Positions 1-7,877 of a DNA stretch of 62,302 nucleotides are shown piece after piece. A program made the translations under genes and the position numbers. The stretch covers positions 1 to 62,302 of the forward strand of contig JAIBBY010000029.1 of assembly GCA_019694455.1 (NCBI GenBank), read 5' to 3'. The DNA comes from Pirellulales bacterium (GTDB lineage Bacteria; Planctomycetota; Planctomycetia; Pirellulales; JAEUIK01). The notes under the pieces were generated by a model. It was given only the letters and a program-made list of their open reading frames with translations, was not told where the DNA came from and ran no database searches. Position 1 is the first letter of the stretch; each line of letters begins with the position of its first letter.

Positions 1-47
1 AAGAGTTGTCAGGCGATGACCTCAGCCAAACCGCGCCAAAAACCCCA

Positions 48-74
48 GCAGCACCGCGATATCGGCGGTGCTGC
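48..74. repeat. 10-bp inverted repeat (hairpin) in the leading non-coding region
   Basis: Arms 48-57 (GCAGCACCGC) and 65-74 (GCGGTGCTGC) are perfect complements around a 7-base loop. On the minus strand the hairpin is followed by GGGGTTTTTGG, so it could end a minus-strand transcript, but no supported minus-strand gene lies just upstream. A minus-strand reading frame ending at 22 encodes a plausible 39-residue tail (…IAVLLGFLARFG) and may be a gene remnant, though it has no start codon I trust. The rest of 1-246 shows nothing firm. Confidence 0.35.
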
Positions 75-246
75 AATGCAGAATCGACGCTCGAAAAAGT
101 TCAGCGCGTGTCGGTTTGCCCCGACTTACAAGACTCGTTGACTATAGTGGTTAGCGGGTCTTTTTTGTTGCGCCCGTAAGACGCTACGCGCTGCTCTCTC
201 GCTCCGCTCCCGTAGTTTTGAGTTAACATCCTCCCCTGAGGAAACC

Positions 247-1407
247 ATGCGGGTCATTATCATCGGGTCGGGGATTGCCGGGCTATCGGCCGCGATCGGT
301 TTACGGAAGGTGGGGATCGAAGCCACCATCTACGAACGCGCCTCGGAATTGCGCGAGGTGGGCGCCGGCATTAGTTTGTGGGCGAACGCGCTGGTGGCGC
401 TCGACCACCTGGGCGCGGGCGATGCCGTGCGATCTCGCGCCTTGTCGCTAACGCGTTCGGAAGTTCGCGCCCAGGAGGGGCACAAAATCCAGTTTGCGAT
501 TACCGCCAACCAAATTGAGCGGCGAATCGGCGTGTCGCCCGTGATGGCCATGATCCATCGAGCTGACCTGGTCGGCGCCTTGGCCGAACTGCTGCCCGAA
601 GGAACGGCGCGCTACGGGTACGAGTGCGTCGGCGTCGAGCAGATCGGCGATCGGGTGCAAGTTCGGTTCGCCAACGGCCATATCGACGAGGCCGATGCGG
701 TCGTCGGCGCCGACGGAATCCATTCGGTGGTGCGCGCGACATTGTTTGGAAGCGACCCGCCGCGCTACGCGGGCTACACCTGTTGGCGCGGCGTCTGCCG
801 TCGCCCCGCAGCAACCCCGGCCGGATACAGCGGTGAGTGGTGGGGACGCGGGCAACGGTTCGGCATCACAACGCTGCCCGAGGATCGAGTGTACTGGTTT
901 GCCGTCCGCAACGCGCCGGCCGGACAAACCGCGGCGGACACTCATGCGGTGGTGACGGAGTTGTTTCGCGGATGGGCCGATCCGGTTGGGGAGATGATCG
1001 CCAGCACTCCGCCCGATCGACTGGTCCACAACGACATCATCGATCGGCCACCCATGCCGACCTGGTCACGCGGGCGCATCGGCCTGATTGGCGACGCTGC
1101 TCACCCGACCACGCCCAACCTGGGGCAAGGTGGTTGCATGGCGATCGAGGATGCGGTGGCCTTGGCTCGCGCGCTGACGAAGCATGCAGATCCGGCGGCG
1201 GCGTTCGTCGCCTTCACCAATGAGCGGCGCGAGCGCACGGCCGCCATCACCCATGAGTCGTGGCAACTCGGAAAGATTGCACAATGGGAGGGGCGCCTGT
1301 CGTGCCTGCTGCGCGACGCGCTGCTTGGCCTGTTGATGCCGCTGGTCGGCCCCAAGAGCCTGTCGAAGTACGCCGCGTTCGATATTGGGCCACTCGCGGC
1401 ACGGTGA
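247..1407 (+). CDS. FAD-dependent monooxygenase (UbiH/PHBH-type)
   Basis: This 386-residue protein is a class A flavoprotein monooxygenase, the family that hydroxylates aromatic or isoprenoid-like substrates using NAD(P)H and O2. The N-terminus has the dinucleotide-binding GSGIAG motif at residues 7-12, followed by the beta-strand acid in IYERA. A DG-type motif (VGADGIHS) lies near residue 155, and the FAD ribityl-binding GDAAH motif with TPNLGQG lies near residue 282. The start ATG is preceded by GAGGAAACC, a good ribosome binding site. It is transcribed alone and converges with the minus-strand block that ends at 1504. The substrate cannot be told from sequence; the cytoplasmic location is inferred from the lack of a signal peptide. 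Confidence 0.85.
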   Translation: MRVIIIGSGIAGLSAAIGLRKVGIEATIYERASELREVGAGISLWANALVALDHLGAGDAVRSRALSLTRSEVRAQEGHKIQFAITANQIERRIGVSPVMAMIHRADLVGALAELLPEGTARYGYECVGVEQIGDRVQVRFANGHIDEADAVVGADGIHSVVRATLFGSDPPRYAGYTCWRGVCRRPAATPAGYSGEWWGRGQRFGITTLPEDRVYWFAVRNAPAGQTAADTHAVVTELFRGWADPVGEMIASTPPDRLVHNDIIDRPPMPTWSRGRIGLIGDAAHPTTPNLGQGGCMAIEDAVALARALTKHADPAAAFVAFTNERRERTAAITHESWQLGKIAQWEGRLSCLLRDALLGLLMPLVGPKSLSKYAAFDIGPLAAR

Positions 1408-1503
1408 CGGGTTTGGGGGTCAGCCGTTACGCATTGCGCGGCGAGCCTGCGTCGATAGCTAGGGCCTGTTTGCCGTCGACAACCATGCCAGCGAGCGGCT
1501 GCG

Positions 1504-1845
1504 TTAGCGTGTCGCCATTGGCCGCAAGAACTCTTTTGACCTTCTGTCAACACTCAAGGCGTATTTCGTCCACTGTTGGAATTCGGTCGTTGTTCGGCTC
1601 GACGATTGTCGTTGGCGGAGAGCAGCGTTGACCTCACTCGTCTCCGCGAATCCTCTGAACACATCGCCGTGCTGGAGAAGCGTGTTGCGAATCGCACCAA
1701 GCGTTTCTAAAGCAGAGCTTCCAACATGCAAGGCATTGTCGAATTGCTGGGCGATATCGCCATACCCGCTGGCGCGGCATTTTTCGATCAGACGACGCGA
1801 AAGCGAATCAACCTGTCCTGGATCGTTGGGCAGATGCGTACTCAT
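1504..1845 (-). CDS. Small hypothetical protein downstream of the desaturase-like gene
   Basis: This is a 113-residue soluble protein starting MSTHLPNDPGQVDS, with no family I recognise. The frame is open for a further 168 codons upstream, but that part is antisense-like shadow of the next gene. The ATG at 1845 sits 16 bases after the stop of the flavoprotein gene (1862-3280), as expected for the last gene of an operon. Composition is normal for a helical protein (Leu/Ala/Gln rich, few Cys or Trp). It is probably co-transcribed with the flavoprotein and membrane protein genes, but no role can be assigned. Confidence 0.5.
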   Translation of the reverse strand: MSTHLPNDPGQVDSLSRRLIEKCRASGYGDIAQQFDNALHVGSSALETLGAIRNTLLQHGDVFRGFAETSEVNAALRQRQSSSRTTTEFQQWTKYALSVDRRSKEFLRPMATR

Positions 1846-1861
1846 GACAGGTAAAACGAAT

Positions 1862-3280
1862 CTATGAAGAAATCGCTCGGATTGCCGCTTGCGCGGCATG
1901 GTAGCCGCACATGCCGTGTACGCCGCCGCCTGGCGGTGTCGACGCGGAGCAGATGAATATCTTTGGATTTGGCGTCGTATACGGGTTGAGCCGAGCCACT
2001 GGTCTCGTAAACAACTGATAAATATCAGATGCGCCGCCAGCAATCGCGCCGCCGATGTAGTTGGGATTGTACCGCTCCAGGTCGAGCGACGTTGTTGCTC
2101 GTCGAGCAAGAATGCAGTCGCGAAATCCGGGCGCGAACCGCTCAATTTGGCGCTCGATGGCCTCGGTTTGATCCAGTGTCGAGCCCGCTGGAACATGGCA
2201 GTAGGCCCAACCGGTGTGTTTGCCCGGCGGCGCGCGTGACGCGTCGAGCTCGCTCTGCTGACAGACCAGTACCAGCGGCCGCTGGGCGTGCTGCCCACTC
2301 CAGGCGGCTGATTCGGACGCGGCGATCTCTTCGTAGGCGCCCCCCACATGAACTGTTGAAGCCTGCAAGCATTGGGGATCGCGCCAGGGAATGGAACGGC
2401 TCAGCGCCCAATCCAGCTTGAAAACCCCAGGTCCATAGCGATAACGCCGCAGCCTCCGGACATAGCCGGCAGGCAGAACCGCGTGCGCCATTTCAGCCAA
2501 TTGCCGCGGACTCGTATCGAACAGCCAGACCTTGGCAGGCGGCAGATCGGCAACCGAGCGGCATTCCTTGTTGGTTTCAATGCGTCCGCCGAGTGAGGTC
2601 AAAACGCTCGCCAGCGCGTTGGCGATTGATTGCGATCCACCAGCGGCAACGGGCCAATCGTCGAAATGACCGGCTAACAAGAACATCAATCCGATCGCTG
2701 CCGACGGAACGCGATTGAACGGAAGTATCGAATGGCTCGCGCAACCCGCGAACAATGCGCGCGCTCTGATCCCTTGGAATCGGCTGGCAAGGCTGTTCGC
2801 GGAACGCATGCCGCGCCAACCCAGACGCAACATTTGCAGGGGGTGACGCGGCATGCCGAGCGGCGCCAGCGCGTCGCTTAGTAATTCGTCTGGTTGAGTG
2901 AGCAGCGGCGCGATCAGGCGGCGATAGCTGCTGGCGTCGACTCCCAAGTCGCGGGCCGTATCTTCGACGCTTCGGCGCAGCATCACGGCCGGACCATCAT
3001 CCAAGGGATGCGCGACAGACGCCGTGGGACGAATCCAGCGGAGGCCATGCGATTCCAACGCGAGGCGACGAAAAAAAGGTGACAGCACACCCATGGGATG
3101 CACCGCGGAGCAGACGTCATGCAAAAAGCCCGGCAATGTCGCCTCGGCCGTTCGCGTGCCTCCTCCGATGCTGGCGTTTCGTTCCAGAACCAGGACAGAG
3201 GCGCCCTGTTGAGCCAGGGCGATTGCGGCGGACAAGCCATTGGGCCCAGAGCCGACCACTACGGCGTCGGGGTCAGCCAT
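1862..3280 (-). CDS. Phytoene desaturase-like FAD oxidoreductase
   Basis: This 472-residue protein belongs to the CrtI/carotenoid isomerase/PYROXD2 superfamily of FAD amine-oxidase-fold enzymes. The N-terminal VVGSGPNGLSAAI motif (about residues 8-20) binds the ADP part of FAD, followed by VLERNASIGGG. The C-terminus has a second flavin-contacting stretch with CSASTPPGGGVHGM. The first eight bases overlap the end of the DUF3556-like gene upstream, so the two are probably translationally coupled. Family members desaturate, isomerise or oxidise carotenoids and other polyprenyl lipids; no other carotenoid genes are in the window, so the substrate is unknown. The PYROXD2-like rather than true CrtI branch is my best guess. 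Confidence 0.82.
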   Translation of the reverse strand: MADPDAVVVGSGPNGLSAAIALAQQGASVLVLERNASIGGGTRTAEATLPGFLHDVCSAVHPMGVLSPFFRRLALESHGLRWIRPTASVAHPLDDGPAVMLRRSVEDTARDLGVDASSYRRLIAPLLTQPDELLSDALAPLGMPRHPLQMLRLGWRGMRSANSLASRFQGIRARALFAGCASHSILPFNRVPSAAIGLMFLLAGHFDDWPVAAGGSQSIANALASVLTSLGGRIETNKECRSVADLPPAKVWLFDTSPRQLAEMAHAVLPAGYVRRLRRYRYGPGVFKLDWALSRSIPWRDPQCLQASTVHVGGAYEEIAASESAAWSGQHAQRPLVLVCQQSELDASRAPPGKHTGWAYCHVPAGSTLDQTEAIERQIERFAPGFRDCILARRATTSLDLERYNPNYIGGAIAGGASDIYQLFTRPVARLNPYTTPNPKIFICSASTPPGGGVHGMCGYHAAQAAIRAISS

Positions 3281-4955
3281 TGGTCCCTCGATCGTTCACA
3301 GCGACCGGCCCGCAATCCCAGGGCTTGCGCGAGGCAAGTTCTCGAATCGGCAGATACCCCTCGTTGAGCCGACCGCGGCAGGCGTCGTTGACGCGCCAGT
3401 GGAGGGTCGAACCAAACAGTGGTTGCGCTTCCACGCAGATGACGCGCAACTCTCCCTCCTCAAAACCGCACTGTTCTTGGATCGCCGCCAGCAATCTTTC
3501 GTCGGCCAGATGTCCTTCGCCGAAATTCCAGCCGAGCACCGAGCCGGCCACCGTTTCGCCATCGACATAGGTGAACTGCTGATACGGGCGTTGGCCGATT
3601 GCCTGTGGAAGCAGTTTTCCCAATGCGCGGCCTTGCAGATGGAGCGCGCGGAAGGCCAACAGCGTGGCGTCCGCCCGCACCGCCTCATCCGCTGGCAAGG
3701 CCCGCTGCTGCTGTTCGAACAATAGCGGAGCGGCGCGCTTCAGCCGATCGAGTTTGCGGTAGCTGTTGTCGTGGAACAGCCAGGCGTTCCAGGCCCAGTT
3801 GCCCGCGTAATAGCGCATCGACACCAAGAAAGAAACCCACGACGGGAACAGGTTGCCGGCCAGAGGCAGCGCCACCAGCGCAACGGCCAGGTAGATCGCC
3901 AGCGGCGTCGAACCGACGTCGAACAAGCTAACCTCGGGATAGCCGGCAAACAGAAAGAACGCGGCGTAGAGATTGAGGACGTTCCATTCGAATACCGCCG
4001 CGATGGGGAGATTGCTGAGGATGAAGCCGTGCAGCAGTATCGCGAACGTCAGCCCGAGATAGAGGACCGGACCCTCGCGAGTGACGAACAGCAGCGTAAG
4101 CGGCGTGGCGAATTCGAGGAATCCCCCGAGGAAGGCCATGATGCGGGCGACGCGCGAGGGCCCCATTTCCTCCAGTGGATTAACGAACATTCGGCGGCGC
4201 ACCGCCTGGTTTTTCATCAACGAATTGTTCGTGGCCATAATGGAGACGACATAAGGAAAGGCGGGTGTCAGTTTCGACACACCCGCCCAAAACCAGATGG
4301 CCAACTGCACCCACTTGGTCGCGGCGATCCAATTGCCCGCAAAAAGAAAGCAGAGAATCATGGCGAAATGTTGCTCGACACGGCCGGCGAGCCAGATGGT
4401 CTTGTCTCCCAGACCGGCCAGCACGAACAGAATGACCACGGCCAGCAAATATCGGTTGCTGATCTCCGCTTGGACGAGACACAGGAAGAGGGCCACCAGC
4501 AATCCCGCATAGAGAGCCACGTCGAGCAGGCTGCGAGTCGTTCCCCCGAACAGCGGCAGTTTCGGAAAGGGGGCGAGCTTGGTCGTGCCGGGCCGGAGAA
4601 AATGGAGGCAGGCCGTGAATGGCGGCCAAACCTTCAGTCCGAGCGGTCCACTCATGCAGCCAAAGCCGGTCACCTCCACAAGACTCGCCCAAAGCAGCGC
4701 CTTCTGAAAAGCAGTTGGCTTGAAAATCCACTGCGTGAAGTTCGAGAACGTGCCCAGTCCAGGCGTCAGTCGGCAGAAGAGCATCCAGCCGACGACAAAC
4801 AGCGCCAACTTGACCGCATGGAAAGCGTAGTCGCGAATTCGATAACCTAATCCGCGCGACATGTACGCGTGGGTCGCTACCCGTACGCGCTCGGTGAAGT
4901 CCTTGTTGGCCCATACTTGTGGCGCGAACGGTGAAAGTTCGTGATCGGTTGCCAT
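3273..4955 (-). CDS. Polytopic membrane protein, DUF3556-like
   Basis: This is a 560-residue integral membrane protein with about eight hydrophobic segments between residues 45 and 400, then a soluble C-terminal region of about 130 residues ending in a Cys-containing beta-rich stretch. Long conserved-looking motifs between helices include TGFGCMSGPLG, HFLRPGT, FWAGVSKLTPAFP and EWNVLNLY. The size and topology fit the uncharacterised DUF3556 family of transmembrane proteins, but I recognise this from memory only. It is followed by the desaturase-like gene with an 8-base overlap and preceded by the diheme cytochrome gene 79 bases upstream on the same strand. The three are plausible partners in membrane-associated redox chemistry; no enzymatic residues are identified. 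Confidence 0.55.
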   Translation of the reverse strand: MATDHELSPFAPQVWANKDFTERVRVATHAYMSRGLGYRIRDYAFHAVKLALFVVGWMLFCRLTPGLGTFSNFTQWIFKPTAFQKALLWASLVEVTGFGCMSGPLGLKVWPPFTACLHFLRPGTTKLAPFPKLPLFGGTTRSLLDVALYAGLLVALFLCLVQAEISNRYLLAVVILFVLAGLGDKTIWLAGRVEQHFAMILCFLFAGNWIAATKWVQLAIWFWAGVSKLTPAFPYVVSIMATNNSLMKNQAVRRRMFVNPLEEMGPSRVARIMAFLGGFLEFATPLTLLFVTREGPVLYLGLTFAILLHGFILSNLPIAAVFEWNVLNLYAAFFLFAGYPEVSLFDVGSTPLAIYLAVALVALPLAGNLFPSWVSFLVSMRYYAGNWAWNAWLFHDNSYRKLDRLKRAAPLLFEQQQRALPADEAVRADATLLAFRALHLQGRALGKLLPQAIGQRPYQQFTYVDGETVAGSVLGWNFGEGHLADERLLAAIQEQCGFEEGELRVICVEAQPLFGSTLHWRVNDACRGRLNEGYLPIRELASRKPWDCGPVAVNDRGTNG

Positions 4956-5034
4956 CCGCGAGACCTGTCATCTCATGGGCGCAGGAGAATTCGTCGCCGC
5001 CGCATCGCGCCTGTCACGGCGCGAGTTGATGACC

Positions 5035-6465
5035 TTACAGCGTTTTGAGGTATTCGATGACCGCCAGCTTTTCCTCGGCGCTGAGCTCGTCTGGATAGTC
5101 GTGTCCCTGGGCGCTGTTGCCGACATGCGAAGTATCGTAATACATCCGCCGCAGGCGCGGGGAGAGCCCGTCCGGCACGGCATCGAACACTTCCACCTCG
5201 AGGCCGACGTTCACCTGGTCGTAACCATCTTCGGTGCGCTTCCACACCTTCGGCCGTTGTTGAGGATTCAACACCGCCGTCAGCGTGGGGGCGGCGCCAT
5301 TGTGAAAATAAGGCGCCGATGCCCAAACGCCATCGAGCGGTGGCGCCAAGTACCCTTTCGACTCCAGCCAGACAGGGTACTGGCCGTTGTACTGCAACCA
5401 GGTCTTGTTGTCCCATTCACGATTGGCTTGCGAAACCGCATGCAAGCGGCGCGGGTCGGTGCCCACGTCTTCGATCGGAACGATCTCGTTGGGATATTCG
5501 CCCCCCTCGCCATAGGTGCCGTGGCACTTCGCACAAGTGTGGTTGAAGTGCTCGCGACCCTGGGTCGCCAAAGACTCGTTGATCTCGTAAGGGTATTTGG
5601 GCGCTTCCATTTCTTCGATGTACTGATAGACATGAACGAACAATGGCTCGAGGGCGTGCCATTTCTCCTCCCAGTCTTTGCTGCTGCCTCGGGCTCTGGC
5701 AAAGGGCATATTCTGTCGCGGAGTCTTGGGCGCGAACCCGTCGGTGTAGAGTCGGCTCTTCTTTTTGGTGGTCCACCAAGCGGGCGGATTCATGTCATGG
5801 TGCAGCAGCATATCCGGGTTGGCCAGCACTCGCAGCGACACCTCGGGGTTTGCCCGCACCCATTCCAGCACTTCAAAGATGACGGCGTTGGTAAATCCTT
5901 TGTGATAGTTCGCGATGATGCCCATCGGCAGTTTTTCTTCGACCTTGGCCGGATCCTTGCCGGCGTCGAGCGCGCGAAGCCGCTTCACGTCGATGAACAG
6001 CGTAGTCTGATCGATGTGGGTGTTCCCGACGCCCGGCATCGTCACACCCGCGACTTTTCCCGCATGACAGGAAAAGCAATTCGAAACCAGCCCCCCGTCA
6101 TCGAGTTCGGTATAGCCAAACGGCAGATTCGGCTTCTCATCGCCCGGGCGTTTCACCCATCCATATCGTTCAAACGTCAACCGCCTTAGCTCGGCGGGAT
6201 CTGCCTGCTCGGCTTTGGCTTTTTCTTCATCTTCCCAAACCAGCCAGAGACGATCGATATCGGCCACTTTGAATTGCGATCCGGCGCCGCGGTCGCGCAT
6301 CATCGTCGTGATGGCCTCGTAACCCTTGTCGGCATCGGGTTTGATTCCGAGGAACAAATCGGCAGGTTCGGAGTTGTCGCCCGCGTTGGCCGCTAGAGAA
6401 ATGGCCGTGAGGTTTGCCAGCAGCAAAACCGCCAACGAAGCGAGCGGAAATCGTGTCCGAAACAT
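5035..6465 (-). CDS. Exported diheme c-type cytochrome (MauG/RoxA-like)
   Basis: The ATG at 6465 is chosen because it follows GGAGAAACGAC and begins a clear signal peptide (MFRTRFPLASLAVLLLANL…SLAAN). The mature protein of about 450 residues has two heme-attachment sites, NCFSCH near residue 130 and CAKCH near residue 310. A later stretch (APPLDGVWASAPYFHNGAAPT) is typical of the MauG/cytochrome c peroxidase superfamily and of RoxA-type dioxygenases. It is therefore a periplasmic electron carrier or a diheme oxygenase/peroxidase. It sits directly upstream of the DUF3556-like membrane protein and flavoprotein genes on the same strand. Its electron donors and acceptors are not visible in the window. 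Confidence 0.78.
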   Translation of the reverse strand: MFRTRFPLASLAVLLLANLTAISLAANAGDNSEPADLFLGIKPDADKGYEAITTMMRDRGAGSQFKVADIDRLWLVWEDEEKAKAEQADPAELRRLTFERYGWVKRPGDEKPNLPFGYTELDDGGLVSNCFSCHAGKVAGVTMPGVGNTHIDQTTLFIDVKRLRALDAGKDPAKVEEKLPMGIIANYHKGFTNAVIFEVLEWVRANPEVSLRVLANPDMLLHHDMNPPAWWTTKKKSRLYTDGFAPKTPRQNMPFARARGSSKDWEEKWHALEPLFVHVYQYIEEMEAPKYPYEINESLATQGREHFNHTCAKCHGTYGEGGEYPNEIVPIEDVGTDPRRLHAVSQANREWDNKTWLQYNGQYPVWLESKGYLAPPLDGVWASAPYFHNGAAPTLTAVLNPQQRPKVWKRTEDGYDQVNVGLEVEVFDAVPDGLSPRLRRMYYDTSHVGNSAQGHDYPDELSAEEKLAVIEYLKTL

Positions 6466-6719
6466 GTCGTTTCTCCGAGAAGGGAGGTGAAAAGTGCTGT
6501 CCGAACGGCGCATCCTGCTCGCCGACGGCGAGAGCAGGAATGACAACCGAACCTGAGCTGGTTTTAGTTATGACCGAACCGAAATCGGCGATCAACATGA
6601 TTGAACGGATTGCCGATGAAATCGCGACGAGCCAGATGGTGGCAGGACGTTACGGCGGCTGTGGCGCCAGGCTGGCTCGCTTATGCCACTTTGGTGGGGA
6701 ATCGATCGCGCGCGCCGGC

Positions 6720-7877
6720 CTACCGAACCATGAGCGGCAAGCAGGTGTAGCCGGCCACGGGATGCGCGCCGAGTGTTGGTGGCCGTTCGGCGATAGGCTC
6801 GATCGCTGTCGTGCGGCCGAGCAGTTCCGCCATTAGCAGCCGCAGCTCCAAGCGGGCCAGCGGCGCGCCCGGACAGACATGGATGCCGGCGCCGTAGAGC
6901 AAGCTCGCGGCCGGGTCGCGATCCAGGCGAAACGTGTCGGGTTCGGCGAACACGCGGCCATCGCGGTTGGCGCTGATCCAATTGATCGATACGCGCTCGC
7001 CCGCGGCGATCTTGCGGCCGCGGATTTCCACATCGCAGGTCGTCACGCGGCGGTTGGCCACCAGCGGGCCGTGCAGTCGCAGGATTTCGTCGTTCGCCGC
7101 CGGCAAGAGCGGCGGCTCAGCGCGCAGACGCTGTTGAATGTCGGGATGCGCCGCCACGAAGTGGGCCAGGATGCCAATGGAGGCCGAGATGGTTCCGACT
7201 TCGCCAACGGTCCAGTTTCGCAAGATGCTGACGATCTCGTCTAGCGTCAGCGGCCGGCCGCGCACCTCGGCGCTCATCAGGCTGGTCGTCACGTCATCCG
7301 GGGCCTGCTGCCCGGCCGACCGGCGAGCCTGCAAAAGCTCTTCGACGTAACCTTCGAACTCGCGGGCCAGTTCGTGCAAGGCGGCGCGGTCATTCTCCAC
7401 GATCGCCTGCTGCTCCTTGAGCATCCATTGATGCAGCGGCTTGTGCATGCGCGCCGGCCAACCCAGAAACTCGCACTGCACGCGCACGGCGAAGGGGCGA
7501 GCCAGTTCTTCCATCACTTCGACAGCGCCGCGCACTAATAGCGAGTCGACCAGTTCGGCCGCGATCGCCGCGCACTGTGGCGCGAACGCCTGCATGCGCT
7601 GCGGCTGAAAGTAGGATTCGATGATGCGGCGGTACGCGTGGTGTTCTGGCGGGTCCATGCCGTTGGGAACGGCGCGGCGGCTGGAGACCACATTGCTGAA
7701 CGTGACCGGATCGTTGAGCGCCATGAGCACATCTTCGTGCCGGAACAGCGACCAACCCAACTGTTCGCTATACGCGACCGGACATTGCTCGCGCAGCGCG
7801 TCGTAGGCGGCGATTTGGTCGCGCAGCACCTCGGCCGACTGCGGATCCCAATCTGGTTGCGGCATCTTGCCTGTCAT
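6720..7877 (-). CDS. Cytochrome P450 coupled to NnrS, with atypical I-helix
   Basis: This 385-residue soluble P450 has the K-helix ExxR motif (NDEILRLHG) and the heme ligand loop YGAGIHVCPGAPLAR, with the Cys near residue 335. The I-helix motif, normally A/G-G-x-D/E-T, reads VGEVGTISAS: the acid is Val and the conserved Thr position is Gly, so the usual acid-alcohol pair for O2 activation is missing. The start at 7877 overlaps the NnrS stop in an ATGA junction; an ATG at 7865 is an alternative. Position in an operon with NnrS, hemerythrin and RIC genes suggests work on NO or under nitrosative stress rather than ordinary hydroxylation; that part is inference. No ferredoxin or reductase gene is adjacent. 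Confidence 0.85.
   Translation of the reverse strand: MTGKMPQPDWDPQSAEVLRDQIAAYDALREQCPVAYSEQLGWSLFRHEDVLMALNDPVTFSNVVSSRRAVPNGMDPPEHHAYRRIIESYFQPQRMQAFAPQCAAIAAELVDSLLVRGAVEVMEELARPFAVRVQCEFLGWPARMHKPLHQWMLKEQQAIVENDRAALHELAREFEGYVEELLQARRSAGQQAPDDVTTSLMSAEVRGRPLTLDEIVSILRNWTVGEVGTISASIGILAHFVAAHPDIQQRLRAEPPLLPAANDEILRLHGPLVANRRVTTCDVEIRGRKIAAGERVSINWISANRDGRVFAEPDTFRLDRDPAASLLYGAGIHVCPGAPLARLELRLLMAELLGRTTAIEPIAERPPTLGAHPVAGYTCLPLMVR

Noticed and set aside
1846..2349. Upstream part of a 281-codon minus-strand frame overlapping the desaturase-like gene
   Set aside because: Only the last 113 codons look coding; the upstream part is Arg/Ser/Pro-rich shadow of the flavoprotein gene in another frame.
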